Shown: positions 1 to 5,042 of the stretch, one piece after another | How the letters are laid out: every line of letters starts with the position of its first letter | How positions within the stretch are numbered: the first letter of the stretch is position 1 | Assembly: GCA_007132825.1 (NCBI GenBank) | Contig: SLNX01000162.1 | Location: forward strand, 1-5,042 | Length of the DNA stretch: 5,042 nucleotides | DNA from: Bacteroidales bacterium | Lineage (GTDB): Bacteria > Bacteroidota > Bacteroidia > Bacteroidales > UBA7960 | Direction: 5' to 3' | Made by a program: the position numbers and the translations under genes | The notes under the pieces: generated by a model | What the model was told of the DNA's origin: nothing | What the model saw: only the letters and a program-made list of their open reading frames with translations | Databases searched by the model: none

Positions 1-233
1 CCGACCCGGTATCGGCATCACAAACCGGAACGGGAAAATACATTTACGGATTCCTGATCGGGGTGATCACCATCCTGATTCGTGTCGTGAATCCGGCATA
101 CCCTGAAGGAATGATGCTTGCTATCCTGTTCATGAATGTGTTTGCTCCACTTATTGATCATTACGTGGTAGCCGCCAACATCAAACGCAGGATGAACAGG
201 CTTAAGAAAGCAGAACTAACAATTCAAACATAA
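1..233 (+). CDS. nqrB: Na+-NQR subunit B, C-terminal fragment (5' end outside window)
   Basis: This is the last 76 codons of the membrane subunit that carries a covalent FMN and riboflavin, and passes electrons to quinone during Na+ transport. The reading frame begins at base 3 (bases 1-2 finish an earlier codon) and stops with TAA at 231-233. The translation opens with DPVSASQTGTGKYIYGF, runs through a hydrophobic helix (GFLIGVITILIRVV), the near-invariant segment NPAYPEGMMLAILFMN and VFAPLIDHYVVAANIKRR, then ends in a basic tail. These match the end of NqrB as I remember it from Vibrio, including the PAYPEG and APLIDH signatures. The flavinylated threonine and most helices lie upstream, so they cannot be checked. 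The related RnfD is less likely, because nqrC-F follow directly. The gap to nqrC is 19 bases, consistent with one operon. Confidence 0.95.
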   Translation, partial: DPVSASQTGTGKYIYGFLIGVITILIRVVNPAYPEGMMLAILFMNVFAPLIDHYVVAANIKRRMNRLKKAELTIQT

Positions 234-252
234 ACCTGAAAAAAAGAACACC

Positions 253-945
253 ATGTCAAATCGTTATGTGTTTATATATGCTTCCGCAATGGTAGTGATC
301 GTGGCACTGGTATTGTCATCCGCCGCTACACTGCTCAGGCCTTTGCAGGAGCGAAACATGCGCATAGAAAAGATGCAGAACATCCTTGCTGCGATCAATA
401 TCCCTGCGCCAAGGGCCGAAGCGGAGACTTTGTTCGACCGTTATGTGACCACCACCAAGATTGTGAATTCCCTCGGTGAAGAGCTGGAAGGAGATGCTTT
501 CGAGGTTGAACTGCAGGATGAAAACCGCAAGGACATTGCAGACCGTCAACTCCCTGTTTTTATTGCGGAAGTTGATGGAGAAGTTTTTTACATCGTTCCA
601 TTAAGGGGTAATGGCCTCTGGGGCCCAATCTGGGGGTATGTCGGACTGCAGTCGGACCTGGTCACCATTGCAGGAGCTAATTTTGACCATGCCAGCGAAA
701 CACCCGGGTTGGGTGCAGAGATCGCTGACAGGGAATTTCAGGAGCAGTTTCCCGGCAAACGGATCTTCGATGAGGCAGGCAACTTCAGGCCTGTAAGGGT
801 CATCAAAGGGAGGGCTGCTCCCGACGATCCGCATGCCGTCGACGGAATCAGCGGAGGAACGATAACATCGAATGGTGTGACCAACATGCTGCGCGACGGT
901 CTGAAAGTTTATCAATCTTACTTTGAAAAAATCAGGACATCATGA
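253..945 (+). CDS. nqrC: Na+-NQR subunit C, covalent-FMN subunit
   Basis: NqrC is a membrane-anchored subunit whose extracytoplasmic domain carries FMN bound by a phosphoester bond to threonine, and relays electrons from the NqrD/E iron-sulfur centre to NqrB. The protein has 230 residues, shorter than the roughly 257 of Vibrio NqrC. One N-terminal membrane helix spans about residues 5-27. The family signature ETPGLGAEI is at 149-157. The flavinylation motif DGISGGT is at 197-203, making Thr203 (codon 859-861) the expected FMN site; it is followed by ITSNGV as in other NqrC proteins. The motif has Gly where Ala is usual in SGAT. RnfG shares this fold, but the neighbours nqrB, D, E and F decide for NqrC. 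The ATG at 253 sits after an A-rich leader without a clear Shine-Dalgarno. The TGA overlaps the nqrD ATG (ATGA, 942-945), which suggests translational coupling. Confidence 0.97.
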   Translation: MSNRYVFIYASAMVVIVALVLSSAATLLRPLQERNMRIEKMQNILAAINIPAPRAEAETLFDRYVTTTKIVNSLGEELEGDAFEVELQDENRKDIADRQLPVFIAEVDGEVFYIVPLRGNGLWGPIWGYVGLQSDLVTIAGANFDHASETPGLGAEIADREFQEQFPGKRIFDEAGNFRPVRVIKGRAAPDDPHAVDGISGGTITSNGVTNMLRDGLKVYQSYFEKIRTS

Positions 946-1607
946 GCGAAACAACAAATAGCAAAACACAAAAAGAACCCTTATTCTCAAAGAAGAACCA
1001 AAAATTGCTTAGCAATCCGTTGAATAAGGACAATCCGATCACGGTTCAGGTGCTTGGGATATGTTCGGTACTGGCCATCACAGTCCAGATGAAGACATCG
1101 CTTGTTATGGCCATTTCCGTGGTGGCCGTAATGGGCTCGGCAAACCTGATCATATCACTTCTGCGAAAAGGGATTCCGCCACGCATTCGAATCATCGTGC
1201 AGCTTACGGTGATCGCAGCACTTGTGATTTTGGTAGACCAGATACTCAAGGCCTTTGTATATGACGTAAGCCGCCAGCTTTCTGTGTTTGTCGGTCTGAT
1301 CATTACCAACTGCATCATCATGGGAAGGTTGGAGGCCTTCGCCCTTAATAACAAACCCTGGCCATCATTCCTTGATGGTATTGGGAATGCCGCCGGATAT
1401 GCCTGGGTGCTGCTCGCCGTTGGGTTTTTCCGCGAGCTGCTGGGTTCAGGAACCCTCTTTGGATACCAGATGATACCCAATGTCTTTTATGAATTTGGTT
1501 ATGAAAACAATGGATTCATGATCCTGCCACCGATGGCACTGATCACTGTTGGGGTAATTATATGGGTACACCGTTCCAGGGAACGTGACCTGGTCGATAT
1601 CAGTTAG
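942..1607 (+). CDS. nqrD: Na+-NQR subunit D, integral membrane subunit
   Basis: NqrD is a multi-helix membrane protein, paralogous and inverted relative to NqrE. Together they hold a [2Fe-2S] centre inside the membrane that connects NqrF to NqrC. The product has 221 residues against about 210 in Vibrio; the excess is a polar, lysine-rich N-terminus of about 12 extra residues before the conserved NPITVQVLGIC segment. The two expected cluster ligands are present as Cys41 (VLGICS) and Cys124 (IITNCIIMGR), with the same 83-residue spacing I recall for Vibrio Cys29/Cys112. The conserved acidic residues Asp99 (LVDQILKAF) and Asp145 (SFLDGIGNA) are kept, as is GFFRELLGSG at 161-170. About six hydrophobic helices can be read. 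RnfE is the close alternative, excluded by context. The start overlaps the nqrC stop by four bases; an AGGA at 935-938 may serve as a weak ribosome binding site. Confidence 0.97.
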   Translation: MSETTNSKTQKEPLFSKKNQKLLSNPLNKDNPITVQVLGICSVLAITVQMKTSLVMAISVVAVMGSANLIISLLRKGIPPRIRIIVQLTVIAALVILVDQILKAFVYDVSRQLSVFVGLIITNCIIMGRLEAFALNNKPWPSFLDGIGNAAGYAWVLLAVGFFRELLGSGTLFGYQMIPNVFYEFGYENNGFMILPPMALITVGVIIWVHRSRERDLVDIS

Positions 1608-1641
1608 CAATATGGATGTTAAAAAATAAAACTTAATTCAG

Positions 1642-2259
1642 ATGCAAGAATTAATCAACATATTTGTAAAGTCTGTCTTTATAGACAACATGGTATTTGC
1701 CTACTTCCTGGGCATGTGTTCCTACCTGGCAGTTTCACGAACTGTTAATACAAGTGTAGGACTGGGAGCCGCTGTTATTTTTGTACTGGGTATCACCGTA
1801 CCGCTCAACTACCTTCTCGAGAATTTCGTGCTTGGACGGGGCGCGCTGTCCTGGCTGGGACCTCAGTTTGCAGGTGTTGACCTCAGCTTTCTAACCTTTA
1901 TCATGTTTATCGCTACCATTGCTGCCATGGTACAACTGGTTGAGATGATCATCGAAAAGGCCAGCCCTACGCTGCATAGCTCTCTCGGGATATTTTTGCC
2001 ACTTATTGCTGTAAACTGTGCCATTCTGGGTGGATCACTCTTTATGCAGGAGCGTAATTTCGCCAACCTTGCCGAAGCTACCTCTTTTGGGTTGGGCAGC
2101 GGAACAGGATTCTTCCTGGCCATTGTTGGCATTGCTGCCATACGTGAAAAGATCAGGTACTCAAATGTACCGGCGCCACTAAGAGGCCTGGGGATCACAT
2201 TTATCCTCACCGGACTGATGGGCATCGCCTTTATGAGCTTTATGGGTATTGAACTTTAA
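1642..2259 (+). CDS. nqrE: Na+-NQR subunit E, integral membrane subunit
   Basis: NqrE pairs with NqrD to form the inverted-repeat membrane core that binds the intramembrane [2Fe-2S] centre on the electron and Na+ path. The protein has 205 residues and about six hydrophobic helices. The expected ligands are Cys26 (FLGMCSYLAVS) and Cys126 (LIAVNCAILGG). The acidic membrane residue Glu101 (VQLVEMIIEK) corresponds to Glu95 of Vibrio. The C-terminal block AAIREKIRYSNVPAPLRGLG is typical of the family. Compared with the Vibrio protein recalled from memory, there is a six-residue insertion in the loop near residues 70-76 (SWLGPQF), which explains the shifted numbering after it. The start follows nqrD by 34 bases without a strong Shine-Dalgarno, and the end precedes nqrF by 24 bases. 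RnfA is the homologous alternative, but the gene order fits Nqr. Confidence 0.97.
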   Translation: MQELINIFVKSVFIDNMVFAYFLGMCSYLAVSRTVNTSVGLGAAVIFVLGITVPLNYLLENFVLGRGALSWLGPQFAGVDLSFLTFIMFIATIAAMVQLVEMIIEKASPTLHSSLGIFLPLIAVNCAILGGSLFMQERNFANLAEATSFGLGSGTGFFLAIVGIAAIREKIRYSNVPAPLRGLGITFILTGLMGIAFMSFMGIEL

Positions 2260-2283
2260 AACATAATCAGAAAAATTACGATC

Positions 2284-3543
2284 ATGATAATCTTAGAAGC
2301 AGGAACCATTTGGGTAATTACATTAAGCGTCACAATGTTTCTGGTGCTTATTCTGGCATTGGTGAGTGTGCTTTTGTATGCTAAGGAAAAATTGGTGCCT
2401 TCCGGGCCGGTAAAGATCAGGATCAACGATGAAAAGGAAATGGAGGTAAATTCAGGGGATACACTCCTGACAACCCTTTCCCAGGAATCAATCTATCTTC
2501 CCAGTGCTTGTGGAGGTGGAGGAACATGTGCCATGTGCAAATGCCAGATCCTGGATGGTGCCGGAGACATTTTGCCAACAGAGGTGGGCTACTTTACCCG
2601 CAAAGAGATTCAGGATAAATGGCGTTTGAGCTGCCAGGTCAAGGTCAAACAGGATCTTGACATCAGAGTTCCGAAAGAAATATTCGGAATTAAAAAATGG
2701 GAATGTGAAGTGGTTTCTAATAAGAATGTGGCTACTTTTATTAAGGAGTTTGTTGTAAAACTTCCGGAGGGAGAGGAGCTTGACTTCCAGTCTGGTGGAT
2801 ATATTCAGATTGACGTGCCCCCTTGTGAAGTGGAGTTCAAGGATATGAAAGTTGAGGAGAAATTCCGTGAAGATTGGGACAACCTGAAAATGTGGGACCT
2901 TAAAATGGTAAACTCTGAGCCAATCTTCAGGGCCTATTCAATGGCGAACCATCCCGCAGAAGGAAACATCATCAAACTAAACATCCGTATCGCCACCCCA
3001 CCCTGGGATAAGAAGAAAAACAAGTTCATGAATGTGAATCCCGGAATCTGCTCTTCCTACATTTTTGCGCGTAAGCCTGGCGATAAAGTCACAATTTCCG
3101 GACCTTATGGCGATTTCTTTATTAAGGATACCGAACGGGAAATGGTTTATATCGGCGGTGGTGCCGGAATGGCCCCCTTACGTTCACATATCTTCCATCT
3201 GTTTCACACATTAAAAACCGGAAGAAAAGTATCATACTGGTATGGAGCACGCTCTAAAAGGGAGATATTTTATGAAGAGGACTTCCGCAAGATCGAAAAG
3301 GAGTTTCCAAACTTTACCTTCAACATTGCATTATCTGAACCTTTGCCGGAAGACAATTGGGACGGATATACCGGTTTCATACACCAGGTTGTGCTCGACA
3401 ACTACCTGAGCGGGCATTCCGAGCCGGAAGAGGTGGAGTACTACCTTTGTGGACCACCCATCATGAACGAATCTGTTCTGACTATGCTGGACAACCTGGG
3501 TGTGCCTGAAGAAAACATTGACCTTGACGATTTTGGAGGTTAA
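2284..3543 (+). CDS. nqrF: Na+-NQR subunit F, NADH-oxidising flavoprotein
   Basis: NqrF is the electron entry point: NADH reduces FAD, and electrons move one at a time to a [2Fe-2S] cluster and on to NqrD/E. The 419-residue protein has one N-terminal membrane anchor (about residues 7-32), then a plant-type ferredoxin domain (about 42-130) with ligands Cys76, Cys82, Cys85 and Cys117 (C-x5-C-x2-C-x31-C). A ferredoxin-reductase-like domain follows, with the FAD motif RAYS at 216-219. The NAD-binding domain starts with YIGGGAGMAPLRS (289-301) and includes YWYGARSKREIFY (318-330) and LCGPPIMN (388-395). It ends in DDFGG, the usual C-terminus. All redox residues are intact and the length fits the family (about 408 in Vibrio). 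It is the last gene of the operon: an intrinsic terminator begins six bases after the TAA. Confidence 0.98.
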   Translation: MIILEAGTIWVITLSVTMFLVLILALVSVLLYAKEKLVPSGPVKIRINDEKEMEVNSGDTLLTTLSQESIYLPSACGGGGTCAMCKCQILDGAGDILPTEVGYFTRKEIQDKWRLSCQVKVKQDLDIRVPKEIFGIKKWECEVVSNKNVATFIKEFVVKLPEGEELDFQSGGYIQIDVPPCEVEFKDMKVEEKFREDWDNLKMWDLKMVNSEPIFRAYSMANHPAEGNIIKLNIRIATPPWDKKKNKFMNVNPGICSSYIFARKPGDKVTISGPYGDFFIKDTEREMVYIGGGAGMAPLRSHIFHLFHTLKTGRKVSYWYGARSKREIFYEEDFRKIEKEFPNFTFNIALSEPLPEDNWDGYTGFIHQVVLDNYLSGHSEPEEVEYYLCGPPIMNESVLTMLDNLGVPEENIDLDDFGG

Positions 3544-3549
3544 TTTTAC

Positions 3550-3573
3550 AGCCCTGTTTTGCAGGGCTTTTTT
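3550..3573 (+). terminator. Rho-independent terminator of the nqr operon
   Basis: A perfect 7-bp stem (AGCCCTG at 3550-3556 with CAGGGCT at 3562-3568) closes a five-base loop, TTTTG, and runs directly into a T tract ending at 3573. It lies immediately after the nqrF stop codon, in the right orientation to end the nqr transcript. The next gene starts only 17 bases beyond, so any independent promoter for it would have to lie in or around the terminator or inside nqrF; otherwise that gene depends on readthrough. Confidence 0.9.
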
Positions 3574-3579
3574 ATAATG

Positions 3580-3591
3580 TTTCCCGGGAAA
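3580..3591. promoter_or_regulatory. 12-bp perfect palindrome abutting the CDF start codon
   Basis: The sequence TTTCCCGGGAAA is a perfect 12-base palindrome whose last base is the A of the CDF transporter's ATG. Its position between a terminator and a start codon would suit an operator for a metal-responsive or other dimeric regulator, or a feature controlling ribosome access. Only one copy is seen and no regulator gene is present in the window, so function is a guess; a chance palindrome is possible. Confidence 0.25.
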
Positions 3592-4484
3592 TGACAAAAA
3601 AACGTTTCAACAAGGCTGGAAAAGTTATTTGGGTGGGATTTTTTGCCAACCTTACCCTTACGCTGCTAAAACTGGTTGCCGGTATACTTGGAAGAAGTGC
3701 TGCCATGGTTGCCGACGGAATCCACTCCGTCACCGATATCATTACTGACCTGGTGATTGCCGGTAGCCTGAAAGTTGCAGCCAGACCCAGCGACGGTAAT
3801 CACAAATATGGTCACGGCAAAGTTGAAACACTGGCTGCCGCCTTTGTTGGAGGCGTTCTTTTCCTGGTTGGAGCTGGTATACTGTATTCCGGTGCTGTAA
3901 AAATTATCGGTCATTTCAGCGACAGTCCGCTGCAGCGTCCTGGCATGATTGCACTTTATGCGGCACTCTTTTCCATAGCCGTAAAGGAGGTTTTATTCCG
4001 TTATACCCTTGTTTGGGGTAAACGTATTGATAGCAGTGTGCTAAAAGCCAACGCCTGGCACCACAGAAGCGACGTGTATTCTTCCCTGGGTACACTATTG
4101 GGCATTGCAGGAGCCATCTTTCTCGGACAGCAATGGGTTATACTTGACCCCATCGCAGCTGTAATTGTAAGCTTTTTTATCTTTAAAGTGGCTGTAAGCA
4201 TCATCCGTGAAGCCCTCCTGGAACTGATTGAAACCTCTTTGCCTCAAAAAAAGGAGAAGGAGATTCTTGAAATTGCACGCAATGTGAAGGGTGTTTACAA
4301 TCCGCATGACCTGAAAACAAGAAAAATTGGCAGCAACATTGCCATAGACCTGCACATACACATCAAACAAGATCTGAACATAAAAGAAGCACATGATATC
4401 ACCGTTTGTCTGGAAAAGAAACTCAGGCAACGTTACGGCGAAGACACACATATTTCGGTACGCACCGAACCACTGGTAGGTTGA
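3591..4484 (+). CDS. Cation diffusion facilitator (CDF) family divalent metal transporter
   Basis: The product is an inner-membrane metal/proton antiporter of the CDF family (FieF/CzcD/ZnT type) that probably exports Zn2+ or a related divalent ion from the cytoplasm. Its 297 residues are normal for a bacterial CDF: a membrane domain of about six helices (residues 12-212) and a cytoplasmic ferredoxin-like C-terminal domain (about 213-297). In helix 2, ADGIHSVTDIITD (41-53) supplies His45 and Asp49. The loop signature HKYGHGKVET is at 71-80. In helix 5, WHHRSDVYSS (156-165) supplies His157 and Asp161. The predicted transport site is therefore HxxxD plus HxxxD. The C-terminal domain has His239, His255, His257, His268 and His287 as possible regulatory metal ligands. 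It is cut off from nqr by a terminator. Metal specificity is inferred, so no gene symbol is given. The last codons merge into a heptamer repeat array. Confidence 0.93.
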   Translation: MTKKRFNKAGKVIWVGFFANLTLTLLKLVAGILGRSAAMVADGIHSVTDIITDLVIAGSLKVAARPSDGNHKYGHGKVETLAAAFVGGVLFLVGAGILYSGAVKIIGHFSDSPLQRPGMIALYAALFSIAVKEVLFRYTLVWGKRIDSSVLKANAWHHRSDVYSSLGTLLGIAGAIFLGQQWVILDPIAAVIVSFFIFKVAVSIIREALLELIETSLPQKKEKEILEIARNVKGVYNPHDLKTRKIGSNIAIDLHIHIKQDLNIKEAHDITVCLEKKLRQRYGEDTHISVRTEPLVG

Positions 4485-4525
4485 GGTTAGAGGTTGGAGG
4501 TTGGAGGTTAGAGGTTAGAGGTTGG
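4478..4525. repeat. AGGTTRG heptamer tandem array
   Basis: Six consecutive 7-base units run from 4484 to 4525, reading AGGTTAG, AGGTTGG, AGGTTGG, AGGTTAG, AGGTTAG, AGGTTGG. A shortened unit, AGGTTG, precedes them at 4478-4483. Only the sixth base varies (A or G). The partial unit covers the last codons and most of the stop codon of the CDF gene, so the array begins inside the coding sequence. It is non-coding beyond that point and directly precedes the hairpin element. Confidence 0.9.
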
Positions 4526-4544
4526 ATGAACCAAAATAATTTTT

Positions 4545-4613
4545 TCTTTGCGTTCTTGCGCCTCTGCGGTGATAAAAAGGAATAAACCGCTAAGACGCAG
4601 GAAACGTAAAAGA
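4545..4613. repeat. Long imperfect inverted repeat, TTTGCG-rich hairpin element
   Basis: The left arm (4545-4570) and right arm (4586-4613) can pair over about 22 positions, including two G-T wobbles, with two single-base bulges and three mismatches, around an A-rich loop at 4571-4585. The innermost stem is GCGGT with ACCGC. The left arm is itself made of related short units (CTTTGCG, TTCTTGCG, CCTCTGCGG), and the right arm contains the matching AAGACGCAG. It resembles the dispersed 'CGCAAAG' repeats I recall from intergenic regions of many Bacteroidota and other environmental genomes. No T tract follows either arm in the outward direction, so it is not a standard intrinsic terminator, though it may help end or stabilise the CDF transcript. 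Confidence 0.75.
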
Positions 4614-4648
4614 TATAAGCAACAACAGATAATCGACAATAATAAACA

Positions 4649-5042
4649 ATGAAAAAAACATTTCTCACGCTAACGGTTTTACTGATTATGGCGGCCTGCC
4701 AGTTCCCTGGCAGGGGTCCCCAGATGATCACCATTCGGGGAGTTGTGTTTGGCACCTATTATTCCATTATCTATTATGATGAGGAAGCCAGGGTGTTGCA
4801 GGAAGAGATAGACAGTATTTTCCAGGATTTTAACAGTTCTATGTCGTTCTACGATCCGCAATCCATATTGTCGCGGATTAATAGAAATGAACCGGTTCAG
4901 TTAGATGAATATTTTAAAACCGTTTTTAAGCGGTCACAGGAAATTTCAAAAGAAACCGATGGTGCTTTTGATGCAACCGTTTTTCCGCTGGTTAATGCCT
5001 GGGGTTTCGGAGTGGATCAGCGGGCATCAATGACAGAAGAAA
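4649..5042 (+). CDS. apbE: FAD:protein FMN transferase, ApbE family lipoprotein (3' end outside window)
   Basis: ApbE enzymes use FAD and Mg2+ to attach FMN to threonine in target proteins such as NqrB and NqrC on the outer side of the cytoplasmic membrane. The first 131 codons are present and stay open to the window edge. Residues 1-17 form a lipoprotein signal: MKK, a hydrophobic core, then MAAC with Cys17 as the lipidation site. Family features follow in order: FGTYYSIIYY (34-43), an amphipathic stretch EEIDSIFQDFNSSMSFYDP (52-70), SILSRIN (72-78), SQEISKETDGAFDATVFPLV (96-115) and NAWGFG (116-121). The TDGAFD and PLVNAWGFG blocks are hallmarks of the family. The catalytic C-terminal part is not in the window. 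The ATG follows an A-rich leader (AATAATAAACA) with no Shine-Dalgarno. Its nearness to nqrC, which carries the acceptor motif, supports a role in maturing this Na+-NQR. Confidence 0.95.
   Translation, partial: MKKTFLTLTVLLIMAACQFPGRGPQMITIRGVVFGTYYSIIYYDEEARVLQEEIDSIFQDFNSSMSFYDPQSILSRINRNEPVQLDEYFKTVFKRSQEISKETDGAFDATVFPLVNAWGFGVDQRASMTEE
4695..4714. repeat. Perfect 8-bp hairpin inside the apbE signal-peptide region
   Basis: CCTGCCAG (4695-4702) and CTGGCAGG (4707-4714) are perfect inverted copies separated by the four bases TTCC. The hairpin sits about 45 bases into the apbE coding region, at the lipobox cysteine codon and just after it, where a stable GC-rich stem could slow early translation. 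There is no T tract, so it is not a terminator. It may simply be a coding coincidence. Confidence 0.4.

Noticed and set aside
1046..1480. Minus-strand open frame of 144 codons inside nqrD
   Set aside because: It lies wholly within a well-conserved gene on the other strand and its translation has no recognisable family features; it is a shadow frame.
1612..1629. Five-codon mini-ORF (MDVKK) between nqrD and nqrE
   Set aside because: An ATG-to-TAA run this short in an A-rich spacer is expected by chance, and there is no ribosome binding site or known leader peptide at this operon position.
253..3543. Rnf complex (rnfG, E, A homologues) instead of Nqr
   Set aside because: The last gene is an NADH-oxidising NqrF with ferredoxin, FAD and NAD domains, which Rnf lacks. 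The order B-C-D-E-F and the DPVSA...PAYPEG segment of the first gene fit Na+-NQR.
3571..3590. TATAAT-like sequence just after the terminator as a promoter for the CDF gene
   Set aside because: The TATAAT arises from the terminator T tract and lies only about ten bases before the ATG. No matching upstream element at a suitable distance is visible, and the Bacteroidota TAnnTTTG form is not properly matched.
4484..4613. CRISPR array in the CDF-apbE gap
   Set aside because: The tandem units are seven bases long with no spacers, and the inverted repeat is a single hairpin; neither has the repeat-spacer layout of CRISPR.
4423..4755. Minus-strand open frame of 110 codons across the CDF-apbE gap
   Set aside because: It spans the 3' end of the CDF gene, the heptamer array, the hairpin and the apbE start. 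Its translation includes a low-complexity stretch made only by the repeat, and it shows no domain or credible start context.

Overview
This window carries the 3' two-thirds of a sodium-pumping NADH:quinone oxidoreductase (Na+-NQR) operon, followed by a cation diffusion facilitator (CDF) transporter gene and the start of an apbE-type flavin transferase gene. All genes are on the + strand. Protein sequence character, A-rich translation starts with little Shine-Dalgarno signal, and the form of the Nqr subunits (a six-residue NqrE loop insertion and a Gly-for-Ala flavinylation motif in NqrC) suggest a member of the Bacteroidota, possibly a Bacteroidales-like environmental lineage. That assignment is an inference from general character, not from a marker gene.

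Layout: the C-terminal end of nqrB (1-233), nqrC (253-945), nqrD (942-1607, overlapping nqrC by 4 bases), nqrE (1642-2259), nqrF (2284-3543), a Rho-independent terminator (3550-3573), a CDF efflux transporter gene (3591-4484), a short non-coding stretch with a heptamer tandem array and a long imperfect hairpin (4478-4613), and apbE (4649 to the window end, incomplete). nqrA and most of nqrB should lie just upstream.

How the genes fit together: NqrF oxidises NADH through FAD and a [2Fe-2S] cluster. Electrons cross the membrane through a [2Fe-2S] centre held by two cysteines each from NqrD and NqrE, then pass to covalent FMN on NqrC, covalent FMN and riboflavin in NqrB, and finally quinone, with Na+ export. 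The cofactor-binding residues expected in NqrC, D, E and F are all visible, so the complex looks functional. ApbE is the enzyme that attaches FMN to NqrB and NqrC, so its position one gene downstream makes functional sense. The CDF transporter between them is probably independent and seems to be a Zn2+/divalent metal exporter.

I do not see a new biological system here: the protein-coding content is a conventional respiratory operon. The least explained DNA is the 164-base gap between the CDF gene and apbE, which holds an AGGTTRG heptamer array running into the CDF stop codon and a TTTGCG-rich hairpin that looks like a dispersed non-coding repeat element.
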